Origin: an uncultured Thermoanaerobaculia bacterium
GTDB lineage: Bacteria; Acidobacteriota; Thermoanaerobaculia; Multivoradales; Multivoraceae
Length of the DNA stretch: 64,000 nt
Direction of reading: 5' to 3'
NCBI GenBank assembly: GCA_951813015.1
Contig: CATOTG010000009.1
Location: 62,001 to 126,000, forward strand
The position numbers and the translations under genes were made by a program. Positions 39,133 through 48,008 of the stretch are shown here, in pieces. How positions within the stretch are numbered: the stretch's first letter is position 1; every line of letters begins with the position of its first letter. The notes beneath the pieces are model-generated. The model saw only the letters and a list, made by a program, of their open reading frames with translations, made no database searches and was not told where the DNA came from.

Positions 39133-40035
39133 ATGCGATTCAGCTACTGGCCCGCCCCGACGATGCCCTGGCCCGACCTGCTGGAGATGTCGCGGCACGT
39201 GGAGGCGACCGGCTGGGACGGCATCTGGTATGCCGACCACTTCATGCCGAACGGCGAGGACACATCGGCGCCGTGGGCGGAGTGCTGGTCCACGATCGCG
39301 GCTCTGGCGGCGGCCGTGCCTCGCGTTCGTCTCGGTCCGCTGGTCACGGGCAACACCTACCGGCATCCGGCGGTGCTGGCGAAGATGGCGACGACGATCG
39401 ATCACATCTCGGGTGGCCGGGTCGTGCTGGGCCTCGGCGCCGGCTGGCAGGAGAACGAGCACCTGGCCTACGGCATCCCGTTCTACACGCTGGGCGAGCG
39501 GCTCCGCCGTCTGGACGAAGCGTGCCGGGTGATCAAGGCGCTTTGTGGCCGGCAGAGCGCGAACTACGTCGGCGATGCCTACCAGCTGGTCGAGGCGCCG
39601 CTCGAGCCCAAGCCGGTCCAGGACCCGCTGCCGCTGATGGTCGGCGGCGGCGGCGAGAAGGTGACCCTGCGGATCACCGCCCAGCATGCCGACGAGTGGA
39701 ACGTGTGGGGCACGGTGGACATCCTCAAGCACAAGATGGCGGTGCTCGACGCCCACTGCGAGAACGTCGGACGCGACCCGGCGGAGGTTGAACGCTCGGC
39801 GGTTGCGCTGCTGTTCCTGAGCGACGATGAGACTTTCCTGGCGAAGGTGCGAGCGCGCGGCACTGCGATGCCCTCGAACATCGGCGGCGTGCCCCGGATC
39901 GTCGACGCGGTCGGCGCCTATCGGGACGCCGGGGTGGACGAGTTCATCGTCCCGGCCTTCAACCTCGGCGGCAAGGACCGGCAGAAGGACGTCCTCGATC
40001 GGTTCATCGAGGAAGTGGCGCCGGCCTTCCGCTGA
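39133..40035 (+). CDS. LLM-class (F420- or FMN-dependent) oxidoreductase
   Basis: A 300-residue luciferase-like monooxygenase-fold protein. It begins MRFSYWPAPTMPWPDLLEMS and has the family blocks GWDGIWYADHF, RLGPLVTGNTYRHPAVLAKM, GRVVLGLGAGWQENEH and LPLMVGGGGEKVTLRI. The last matches the phosphate-binding glycine loop of this class. The PLP decarboxylase follows 47 bases downstream on the same strand. The reaction is unknown. Confidence 0.9.
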   Translation: MRFSYWPAPTMPWPDLLEMSRHVEATGWDGIWYADHFMPNGEDTSAPWAECWSTIAALAAAVPRVRLGPLVTGNTYRHPAVLAKMATTIDHISGGRVVLGLGAGWQENEHLAYGIPFYTLGERLRRLDEACRVIKALCGRQSANYVGDAYQLVEAPLEPKPVQDPLPLMVGGGGEKVTLRITAQHADEWNVWGTVDILKHKMAVLDAHCENVGRDPAEVERSAVALLFLSDDETFLAKVRARGTAMPSNIGGVPRIVDAVGAYRDAGVDEFIVPAFNLGGKDRQKDVLDRFIEEVAPAFR

Positions 40036-40082
40036 GTGACTGCCGCTGACTGATTCCACTAACGCGATAAGGTCGAACAAGC

Positions 40083-41558
40083 ATGGACCAATCTGGAGAG
40101 GGCGGCAGGGGAGGAAAGGACCCCCGGGCCGCCGATGAGGCCGCAGGCCGTTCCGACCTGCAGATGTCGTCTGAAGCCATGCTGGCTCTGGCCGGCAAGG
40201 CGGCGGAACTCGCGGTGGCGCGAATCGAGAGCCTGCCTGGCGAAAACGCCTGGGACGGAGACTTCGGGGAGGGGCTCGAGCGCCTGTTGCTCGAGCAGCC
40301 GCCAGAGAATGGCCGCCCGGCCGAGGAGGTCCTGCGGCGGGCCGTAGACGACATCCTCCCGCTGACGACCCGCCTGGACCATCCCCGCTGTTTCGGGTTC
40401 GTTCCTTCGGAGCCGACCTGGCCTGGGGTCGTCGCGGATTTCCTGGCCTCCGCCTGGAACGTGAACGCCTGCTCCTGGCTGGTCGCGAGCGGTCCGAGCC
40501 AGGTCGAGCTCGTCGTCCTGGACTGGTTCCGGCGCTGGCTCGGCTACCCGGAGAGTGCCGGGGGATTGCTGACCAGCGGCGGCTCCGCCGCCAGCGTGGA
40601 CGCCTTCGTCGCTGCCCGGGAAGCGGCCGGCAATCCGCAGCGCCCGTCCGTCTACATGAGCGACCAGAGCCACAGTTCGCAGGCGCGTGCGGCAGTGATC
40701 GTCGGCATCCGGCGGGAGGGCATCCGCATGGTCGCGACCGACGGGGACTACCGCCTGGACATGAAGGCTCTGGCGCGCACGGTCGCCGAGGATCGCGCCG
40801 CGGGGTTCCAGCCCATCGCGATTTGCGCCAACGCCGGGGCGCCCAGCACCGGAGCGATCGACCCGCTCCAGGAGATGGCGGCCTTCTGCGAGGCGGAGGA
40901 CATCTGGTTGCATGTCGACGCCGCCTACGGTGGTTTCGCCGCGCTCAACCGGGACGGCGCCCGGCTCCTCGCCGGAATCGAGCGCGCCGACTCCATCGGC
41001 CTGGACCCGCACAAGTGGCTCTTCCAGCCGTACGAGGTGGGCTGCCTGCTGGTCAAGGATGCCAGCAAGCTCGAAGATGTCTTCGCTTTCGGCACGACGG
41101 TGCTCCAGGACACGATCTGGGGCGCGAACCACCCGAACATCAACGATCGTGGTCTTCAGTTGAGCCGCTCGTTCCGGGCCTTGAAGATCTGGATGTCGAT
41201 TCAGACGTTCGGCATGTCCGCGTTCAGGCGGGCCGTGTCCAAGGGGATGGAGCTCTCGAAGCGAGCCGAGGCCTGGGTTCAGGAGAGTCGGACCCTGGAA
41301 CTGCTGACGCCGGCGTCACTTGGGATCGTCTGCATGCGGGTGAACCCCGCAGGCGCCGGCCTGACGGACGAGACGCTAGAGGACGTCAACCGGGAGGTCC
41401 TGGCCCGTCTCTTCTGGGATGACCAGGCGTTCGTTTCGTCTACCTCGCTCCACGGGACCTTCTCGCTGCGACTCTGCATCATCAACCACTCGACGAGTTG
41501 GGACGACGTGCGGGAGACGCTGGAAGTGGTGGAGCGGTTCGGCGAGGAGGCAGTGTAG
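40083..41558 (+). CDS. PLP-dependent amino acid decarboxylase family protein
   Basis: A 491-residue fold-type I PLP enzyme of the group II (aromatic/glutamate) decarboxylase family. Family motifs are DHPRCFGFVPSEPTWPGVVA near the N-terminus, LTSGGSAASVDAFVAAR, LHVDAAYGGFAAL with the cofactor-binding aspartate, and SIGLDPHKWLFQPYEVGCLL with the Schiff-base lysine in DPHKW. Substrate choice among tyrosine, DOPA, tryptophan, glutamate or related acids cannot be decided by eye. It lies downstream of the LLM oxidoreductase and ends 79 bases before LRR copy 2, which is convergent. Confidence 0.9.
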   Translation: MDQSGEGGRGGKDPRAADEAAGRSDLQMSSEAMLALAGKAAELAVARIESLPGENAWDGDFGEGLERLLLEQPPENGRPAEEVLRRAVDDILPLTTRLDHPRCFGFVPSEPTWPGVVADFLASAWNVNACSWLVASGPSQVELVVLDWFRRWLGYPESAGGLLTSGGSAASVDAFVAAREAAGNPQRPSVYMSDQSHSSQARAAVIVGIRREGIRMVATDGDYRLDMKALARTVAEDRAAGFQPIAICANAGAPSTGAIDPLQEMAAFCEAEDIWLHVDAAYGGFAALNRDGARLLAGIERADSIGLDPHKWLFQPYEVGCLLVKDASKLEDVFAFGTTVLQDTIWGANHPNINDRGLQLSRSFRALKIWMSIQTFGMSAFRRAVSKGMELSKRAEAWVQESRTLELLTPASLGIVCMRVNPAGAGLTDETLEDVNREVLARLFWDDQAFVSSTSLHGTFSLRLCIINHSTSWDDVRETLEVVERFGEEAV

Positions 41559-41637
41559 AGCGGCGACGGTCCGTTGCCGGACCGCCGCCGCATGCGGCTG
41601 GCTTGTCCTCAGGAGTTCCGGGGACGTTGCCGAATCG

Positions 41638-44292
41638 CTATTCCTCGGGTGGGCGGCGCAGGTGGGGCACGATGCCGATGAGCATTGCGACGTCGTGCTC
41701 GAACAGCGTGCCGTCATTCCCTTCGTCCGCGTCCACGCCGACCGGGACCGTCGCCGAGGGGCCGTTCAGCGTGTCCCTGCAGACCAGCGGCGCGACGGCC
41801 GCGTTCCGCGGGCCGTTGACCCAGTACCAGCCGCCCGGCATGACGCCCTCGAAGGAGAGCTCGCCGCGCATCGGATTCCCGGCGTCGTCGGTGCAGGCGG
41901 TGCTGCTGCTGTCCCCGCGCAGCAACTGGACGACCAGGCCTTCATCGTTCGCCAGCAGCGTCTGCGTCGCGTTCCAGCCGCCGCAGGTGGTCCGAAGCTT
42001 CGCCGATTCGCCGTCGGTCGGCTTGACCACGATGCCGCCGGCGCCCCGCCAGTACGGGCTGACGTATTCGCTGCACGCGTTGGCGCCGGGCGTCGGCAGG
42101 TGCGGCACGATGCCGATCATCCGTCCGGCTTCGTGTTCGAAGAACGTGCCGTTGGCCGTCACGTCCGTCTCCACGCCCGGGGGAATCGTCGCCGCGGCGC
42201 CGCCCAGCTCGACTTCGGAGACCAGCGGCGCGACGGCGGCGTTCCGCGGGCCGTCGATCCAGTACCAGCCGCCGGGCTCGATGTTCCTGACCGCCAGTTC
42301 GCCGCGGACGGGATTCCCGTCATCGTCGGTGCACGCGTCCCGGCGCACCAACTGGACGATCAGGCCGTCATCGTTGGCATACAGCGTCTCCGTCGTGCGG
42401 GCGCCGCGGCAGGACATCTCGAACTTCACGGAAAGGCCGTTGGCCGGCTTGACGACGATGCCGCCGGTGCCCCGCCAGTACGGCGCGACGAACCGGTTGG
42501 GATCAAGCGGCTCGGGCTCCGGCTCGGGGTCCGGGTCGGAATCGGGGTCGTCGTCGTCGTCGTCGTCGTCGGGATCGGGGGGAGGGGGACAACTGGGATC
42601 CGGGGCCACGTTGTTGATCGTTCCCGTGCCGCCGTAGCTCCAGAGTATGATGTTCTTGCCGAAGGGGTAGTTCGTGCTGTTGAACGTCAAGGTCTCCGGG
42701 CCTTCGGCGCGGCAGTCGGTCTTGGTGGACACTTTGACCGTCCCGCTTGCAGAGCGGTGCGCGAGGACGGAAATGGCCAACGACTCTGTTTTGTGGGTGT
42801 AGTCCTCAGGTGCTGTCGCCGTGCCCTCCCGGGTGGCAAGTCCTGCGTTGAAGAAGAAAATCGACGAGCCGGTCAGGGGCCACCTCGAGTAGGTGACGCG
42901 GAAGGACAATTCCTCCCCCTCGTTCGCCACGGGGTCGGAGATGTCGAGACAATGGCGCACGGTCAGAGAGCCGCTGGTCCGCCGCGTGTTCGTGGCGGTC
43001 GGCAGGTTCCCCGTGAGACTGTTCCCGCACAGGGACAGATGCCCCAGGTTGGTCAGGTTGCCGAGGGCGGCGGGAACGGCGCCGGTAAAGCCGTTCGACC
43101 CGAGGTGAAGGTGCGTGATGCCGGCGGCGGCCGTCACGGTCGCGTTGTTGATGTTCCCGGTCATGTCGTTGCCGCGGAGGTTGAGCACCCTCATGCCGGT
43201 GCTGGTGATGGTGGGGATGCCCCCGGTCAAGCTGTTGAAATGGGCCCAGATCTCTTGCAGGTTGTTGCCGCTTGGCAGGGTCGGGATTTCCCCTGTCAAC
43301 TTGTTGTCGTTGACGATGAGCTTCTTCAGTGCCACGAGGGTGGACAGGGCGGGGATTTCCCCGGTCAGGTTGTTTCCGACGCCGCTCCTCCTGAATCGGA
43401 AGTTGTTGCCCACATTGAGACGCTCCAGATTCACGAGGGCGGACAGGGCGGGGATTCCCCCGGTCAGGTTGTTGTCGTTGAGATCGACCTCCTTCAGGGT
43501 GGTGATGCCGTTCAACGCCGGGATGCTCCCGGTCAACTTGTTCTTGCTGAGAGCGAGCTTCTCCAGCTTGACGAGTCCGGTCAACGCCGGGATTCTCCCG
43601 GTCAGTTCGTTCCTGCTGAGATCCAGAACCCTCAGCTCGGTGAGGGCGCCCAAGTTCGGGATGGACCCGGTGAAGTTGTTGCCCTGGAGGTCGAGGATCT
43701 CCAGTTTGGTCAGATCTTTCACCCACGCCGGGAACGCCACGTCGGCGAGACCAGGGTTGAACCTGAACTGGAGAGTCCTGAGAAGGTCGAGGCCGCTCAG
43801 ACTGGGGAGCGTTCCGTCCGTCACGCCCGTCACGATGTAGGAAGGGCCGAGCGAGATCACGGTGACGTGGCTCCTGCGGAAGTTCAGACCGATCGATTGC
43901 CACACATGCATGCCCGTGTTGCGATTCCAGTTCAGGCTCCCGGCACGCAAGGCCGCAGGACTGGCCGGGTCGAAAGTCAGCGCGGCCTTGAAGGCCAGCA
44001 GGGCGGTGCACTCGGCAGCCAGCGAGGCCTGCTCGTGGGCGGTCCCTCCATGTATCGCTTGGGCCCCTTCGATGGCTTTGTCGGTCGCCACGCAGGGTCC
44101 TGTCGTCTGGGCGTGGGACGCGCCGCCGAACAGGCCGAGCGCCAGCGCCAGGCCGAGGACCTTGAGCACCAGACGCGGCACGTGGGCCGACTGCCGGGAA
44201 CCGACGCTCGAGCAGCGTGAGGAGCGTCGGCGACGATGAACTCCGAGGGGGGACGATGACGAGGCCGGGATTCGATCTGCAGTTCTATCCAT
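41638..44292 (-). CDS. Secreted plant-type LRR protein with Calx-beta-like domain and twin C-terminal modules (copy 2)
   Basis: An 884-residue paralogue of the protein at 15027-17948 with the same order: serine-rich basic N-tail, signal segment LVLKVLGLALALGLFGG, about ten LRRs (LTGEIPxLS/xLxLxxN), Calx-beta-like segment (SDPVANEGEELSF), linker, then two modules (YWRGTGGIVVKP ... GGWYWIDGPRNAA ... GIVPHL). It differs in its linker, which is Asp-, Pro- and Glu-rich (PDPDDDDDDDDPDSDPDPEP) instead of polyglycine, and in fewer LRRs. The ATG at 44292 follows AAGGAGAGTTTG. It is probably surface-exposed. Confidence 0.85.
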   Translation of the reverse strand: MDRTADRIPASSSSPLGVHRRRRSSRCSSVGSRQSAHVPRLVLKVLGLALALGLFGGASHAQTTGPCVATDKAIEGAQAIHGGTAHEQASLAAECTALLAFKAALTFDPASPAALRAGSLNWNRNTGMHVWQSIGLNFRRSHVTVISLGPSYIVTGVTDGTLPSLSGLDLLRTLQFRFNPGLADVAFPAWVKDLTKLEILDLQGNNFTGSIPNLGALTELRVLDLSRNELTGRIPALTGLVKLEKLALSKNKLTGSIPALNGITTLKEVDLNDNNLTGGIPALSALVNLERLNVGNNFRFRRSGVGNNLTGEIPALSTLVALKKLIVNDNKLTGEIPTLPSGNNLQEIWAHFNSLTGGIPTITSTGMRVLNLRGNDMTGNINNATVTAAAGITHLHLGSNGFTGAVPAALGNLTNLGHLSLCGNSLTGNLPTATNTRRTSGSLTVRHCLDISDPVANEGEELSFRVTYSRWPLTGSSIFFFNAGLATREGTATAPEDYTHKTESLAISVLAHRSASGTVKVSTKTDCRAEGPETLTFNSTNYPFGKNIILWSYGGTGTINNVAPDPSCPPPPDPDDDDDDDDPDSDPDPEPEPEPLDPNRFVAPYWRGTGGIVVKPANGLSVKFEMSCRGARTTETLYANDDGLIVQLVRRDACTDDDGNPVRGELAVRNIEPGGWYWIDGPRNAAVAPLVSEVELGGAAATIPPGVETDVTANGTFFEHEAGRMIGIVPHLPTPGANACSEYVSPYWRGAGGIVVKPTDGESAKLRTTCGGWNATQTLLANDEGLVVQLLRGDSSSTACTDDAGNPMRGELSFEGVMPGGWYWVNGPRNAAVAPLVCRDTLNGPSATVPVGVDADEGNDGTLFEHDVAMLIGIVPHLRRPPEE

Positions 44293-44549
44293 CAAACTCT
44301 CCTTGAAGGCAGGCAAGTCGTGGCGCCAAGTCTGAGGAGCTGGCTGGCTGCCAGCGGGGAAACGGGCGGCACCGTTCTTCAACCGGCCAAACCTAGCCTC
44401 CACTCTCATGCCTGTGTACTCCCCTCCCCAGTCGACATGGCTGCGACGCGTGTCCCCGAACGACCGGCCAACAACCCGCAAACCCAAGCCTGGCAACGAC
44501 TATCGACCATTCCGGGGCCGCAGGAGCTCGAGAACTTCGGGCCAGGCCT
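44293..44549. other. Conserved upstream region of the LRR cassette (copy 2)
   Basis: It has no convincing gene. It is similar to the region upstream of LRR copy 1 (17949-18242), including CCGAACGACCGGCCAACAA and GGGGCCGCAG. The resemblance ends just before the stop of the GWxTD/VWA gene at 44550, so the cassette edge coincides with a gene boundary. Confidence 0.6.
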
Positions 44550-47072
44550 TCAGGGGTAGTAGCCCGACATCGTTCGCACGTCGGCGCCGCGGCGGTCCAC
44601 TTCCACCCGGACGACCCGGAAGTCGCTCTCGGGCTTGTTGCTGGTCGACTGGTAGGTGAGCAGGTAGCGGTTGCGGAGTTCCCGTTCGATCTGGTCGTAG
44701 ACCGCGTCGAGTTCATCCACGTCTTCGATCAGGAAGGCCTGCCCGCCGGTCTCTTCGGCAATGCGCTCGAGGACGCGCCGCGTGTTGCGGTCTCTGGCCG
44801 CACGCTTGAGGCCGATGGCGTAGATCGTCACGCCCGAGCGCTGCGCGGTTTCGAGCGCGCTCTCGAACGAGAAGGTGCTGTTCTCGTCCTTGCCGTCGGA
44901 CAGGAGCAGCAGCGCCTTCTGGCCGCTGATGCCGTCGAAGTAGCTCAACGAGTAGACGAGGCTGTCGTAGAGGGCCGTCGTACCTGTAGCTTCGAGACCC
45001 GCGAGGGCCCGCGCGAGCATGCCGGTGTCCTTGGTGAACCGGCTCTCGACCTGGGGACGGTTGGCGAAGGTGAGCACGGCCAGCCGATCCCGGGGCTGGA
45101 GCGCCTTGTCCACGAACCGCTGCGCCGCGGTCTGGACCTGCTCGATCGAATCCTCCATCGAAGCCGACGTGTCGATCAGGAGACCGGCGTAAAACGGTGT
45201 GTCGTCCACCCACTCGAAGCGGCGGATGGTCTGCGCGGCGCCGTCTTCGGTGATCCGGAAGCGTTCCTGCGAGAGATCGGGGACCGGCCGTCCGCGGTCG
45301 TCCACCACGCTGGCGAACAGTTCAACGTACTGGACGTTGATCCGTTCGATCGGATTCGGGCTGTTGATGAAGACGACGTCCTCGCTGCTGCTGCCGTCGG
45401 CGAGGAAGGCGGCGGCGCGCAGGTAGGTCAGGGCCGGTCCGTCGAGGACGACTGGCTGGACCCAGGGCGGCTGGTAGAGGGTGGCGATCCGTTCTTCGCC
45501 GAGGAAGAGTTCCAGGCGTTCGATCTCCTCGCCGTCGGGAGTGGCGATCTCGATCACGGCCCGCGTGCTCTCGAGAAATTGCTCGCCGGAGCGCGGTTCG
45601 ATGAACCGGGCGCGGAAGCGCTGGCCGCCGCGGTTGACGGACATCTCGTCCGAGGCGACGACCTCCCCGCCCTTCAGTCCCTCGACCCGCACCCGGTGCT
45701 CGGCCGGATGGGCGCCGAGGTTCAGCTCGACGTCGAACGGGGGACGGCGCTTGCGCAGGATCTCCCGGCCGTCGAGCGAGAAGGCGACCGCGTCGAAGTC
45801 CCCGATCGCGTGGGTCGAGAAGCGCACCATCCCCACCCGCACCCGTTCGTCCCGCGGAGGCACGAGGCGCAGCAGCCGCTCGCCGCGGGACGCGGCCGCG
45901 TTGGCCTCGGCCAGAGCCGGGAAGGTCTCGAGAATGCTCTTGCGCAACGATTCCCCGTCTTGCAGGTTGGGCACGGGGATCGTCTCGTCGACGAGCGCGA
46001 ACCGCTCGCCGAAGACGTCCTCGATCTTGAGCCGGACCTGGACATCGCCGGGTCGCAGGTAGCGGGTGAAGACGAGCGGGATGCTGTCCGCTTCGCCGCC
46101 GCCATCGGCGGGCAGTTCGAAGCGGTAGCGGAAGCTCTCGAACAGGTAGTCGCCGCGGATCACTTCGCCGGTCATCTGGAAGCTGTGGTACTCCCGGTCC
46201 TGGAAGCTCTTTCGGCCGGCGGTCGCGGTCGGGACGAGAACCAGACCGTGGGTCACGGTGCGGGTCTGGTTGCGCCCCGGGAAGTCCCACCGCGTCTCGA
46301 CGTCGAAGCGGGGGGCCGTGTCCGGGACCTCGGTGGTGAAGGAGGCGAAGGTGGCGAGCCACTCTTCCGGCGGCGCCGGCGGCGTGGAGACCCGCTCGAG
46401 GACGGAGGCGCCGGCAAGGTCGTTCTGGAGCGTACGGGCCGCCCATGGCAGCCATTCTTCAGCGCACAGGAAGGCGACGTTCGTCGTCGGCAGGCCCCGC
46501 CGTGGCGCCGGTCGCCGCATGGCGCTCTCATGCCAGAACACGTATGGGCGGTTGCGAGCGACCGCGAGAAAGATGACGACGAAGGGGCGCGGCGTGCGGT
46601 CGCTGCCGCCGTAGAACCAGATCTCCAGTTCGCGGTTGCGCGACAGGCAGGCCGAGCCGGTTCGGCCGTCGGGCAACGTGAACCGACCGGGGGGGCCGTT
46701 CAGGAGGTAGAAGACCGCGCGCGCATCCTCAAGCGTCCCCCACTGGCTGAGCACGGCGTCCACGCGGTCCTCCCAGAGCACCTGGAGTTCGTTCAGGGGC
46801 GTCCCGGGATCCGGATCGCGAGCCTTCCAGAAGGCCTGGATGAAGGCCTCGCGACGGTAGTTCTCGGGAAGGTTGACGAAGAACTCCCGTTCCTCTTCGC
46901 TGATCAGCGGCCCGACCCGTTCGAGCCAACGAACGAAGCGGGTGTCGAGCGGCTTCGGCTGACCGTCCGCATCGGTCTCGATTCCCGAGAGCGGGCTGCC
47001 GGTCAAGGCGAGCAGCCACGCGGCTGCTGCCATGGCAATCATGTGGCGCGCTGTCATCGGCTTGCCGGTCAT
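44550..47072 (-). CDS. Secreted GWxTD-like / von Willebrand factor A protein
   Basis: About 840 residues with an N-terminal signal (MIAMAAAAWLLALTG). The first part resembles GWxTD domains (FIQAFWKARDPDPGTPLNE ... RVDAVLSQWGTLEDARAVFY ... NGPPG), found in many Acidobacteriota and Bacteroidota secreted proteins. A beta-rich middle follows. The C-terminal VWA domain has a complete MIDAS: GLLIDTSASMED, the threonine in ATGTTALYDSL and LLLLSDGKDEN. The domain usually binds metal and protein ligands. The start is uncertain (47072 ATG or 47057 ATG). Confidence 0.85.
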   Translation of the reverse strand: MTGKPMTARHMIAMAAAAWLLALTGSPLSGIETDADGQPKPLDTRFVRWLERVGPLISEEEREFFVNLPENYRREAFIQAFWKARDPDPGTPLNELQVLWEDRVDAVLSQWGTLEDARAVFYLLNGPPGRFTLPDGRTGSACLSRNRELEIWFYGGSDRTPRPFVVIFLAVARNRPYVFWHESAMRRPAPRRGLPTTNVAFLCAEEWLPWAARTLQNDLAGASVLERVSTPPAPPEEWLATFASFTTEVPDTAPRFDVETRWDFPGRNQTRTVTHGLVLVPTATAGRKSFQDREYHSFQMTGEVIRGDYLFESFRYRFELPADGGGEADSIPLVFTRYLRPGDVQVRLKIEDVFGERFALVDETIPVPNLQDGESLRKSILETFPALAEANAAASRGERLLRLVPPRDERVRVGMVRFSTHAIGDFDAVAFSLDGREILRKRRPPFDVELNLGAHPAEHRVRVEGLKGGEVVASDEMSVNRGGQRFRARFIEPRSGEQFLESTRAVIEIATPDGEEIERLELFLGEERIATLYQPPWVQPVVLDGPALTYLRAAAFLADGSSSEDVVFINSPNPIERINVQYVELFASVVDDRGRPVPDLSQERFRITEDGAAQTIRRFEWVDDTPFYAGLLIDTSASMEDSIEQVQTAAQRFVDKALQPRDRLAVLTFANRPQVESRFTKDTGMLARALAGLEATGTTALYDSLVYSLSYFDGISGQKALLLLSDGKDENSTFSFESALETAQRSGVTIYAIGLKRAARDRNTRRVLERIAEETGGQAFLIEDVDELDAVYDQIERELRNRYLLTYQSTSNKPESDFRVVRVEVDRRGADVRTMSGYYP

Positions 47073-47132
47073 TCGCTTCAACGGGGGTGGACCGCTATTG
47101 CTTCCCTGGGATCGGCGCCGGACGGCGAAGAG

Positions 47133-48008
47133 TCAGTGTCCTGAGCGCCCCCGCTTGCGTACCCGGCGCAGCACGGAGACGATCACCGCCAGCCCGAGGA
47201 CCGAGCCGGCCAAGGCGACATCCTGCCGCAGCCAGGCGCCGGCACTCAAGCGGCCGACGACGACCTGGTCAACGAAGCGCAGGAACAGGAAGGTCGCCGC
47301 GATCAGCAGGGGCGAGTTGTATTCCCGCAGGATGACGGCGCGCCAACTGAAGCGGGTTTCGGGTGAGGTCCACAGGCCGGGCCGTGGCCAGAAGGTCGGT
47401 GTGCGTTCCGTCCAGCGCCGATGACGGACGCCGAAGCGCTGGTCGAGGAAGCGCTCCTCGGCGGCGATCACTCGTTCGTAGAGCAGCCAGTAGATCAACG
47501 CCGCGGTCACGACGAACCACCAGGATCGGACCGCGAGCGCGAAGCCGAGGAGGACGAACAGGTTGCCAAGGTAGATCGGATGGCGGCTCAGCGAGTACAT
47601 GCCGGTCGTGTTCAAACGGCTGGCGCTCGGACCTCTTACGCTGCGGGTCGACGCGCCGGGCGGGGCCGATCCGACCGCAATCGCTCGCACCGCCATGCCG
47701 AGCAGGGACACGGTGAGGCATACGGCGAACCAACCGAGGCCGGGATCCGCCGGCGGCGCCGCGAACCGGCGTTCCAGGATCGCGAGGGCGGCCGCGGGCA
47801 GCAGGAAGACGACGAAGAGGCCCCGGCGCCTGAACAGGAACAGGCCCTGGTCCGCCAGCCGGCGACTGAGAGGTCCGAAGCTCCGCCGCGACTCGGTCCG
47901 CGGCGCAGCGGTCGCGGTCGCTTCGGCGGCGCCCTCCGGGACCAGTCGGGGAACCGCGGCGTCGGCTGCCAGCTCGGGGGCCAGACTCAGGCTGTCGCTG
48001 TCGTTCAC
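47133..48008 (-). CDS. Isoprenylcysteine carboxyl methyltransferase-like membrane protein
   Basis: A 291-residue protein with about five membrane helices and a long soluble N-terminus. The diagnostic stretch is LSRHPIYLGNLFVLLGFAL followed by LLYERVIAAEERFLDQRFG, the SAM- and substrate-binding signature of ICMT/phospholipid methyltransferase-like proteins. In bacteria the true substrates are mostly unknown. The GTG start at 48008 overlaps the stop of the glycosyltransferase (GTGA), so the pair is coupled and may modify the same lipid-linked product. That link is inferred. Confidence 0.83.
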   Translation of the reverse strand: MNDSDSLSLAPELAADAAVPRLVPEGAAEATATAAPRTESRRSFGPLSRRLADQGLFLFRRRGLFVVFLLPAAALAILERRFAAPPADPGLGWFAVCLTVSLLGMAVRAIAVGSAPPGASTRSVRGPSASRLNTTGMYSLSRHPIYLGNLFVLLGFALAVRSWWFVVTAALIYWLLYERVIAAEERFLDQRFGVRHRRWTERTPTFWPRPGLWTSPETRFSWRAVILREYNSPLLIAATFLFLRFVDQVVVGRLSAGAWLRQDVALAGSVLGLAVIVSVLRRVRKRGRSGH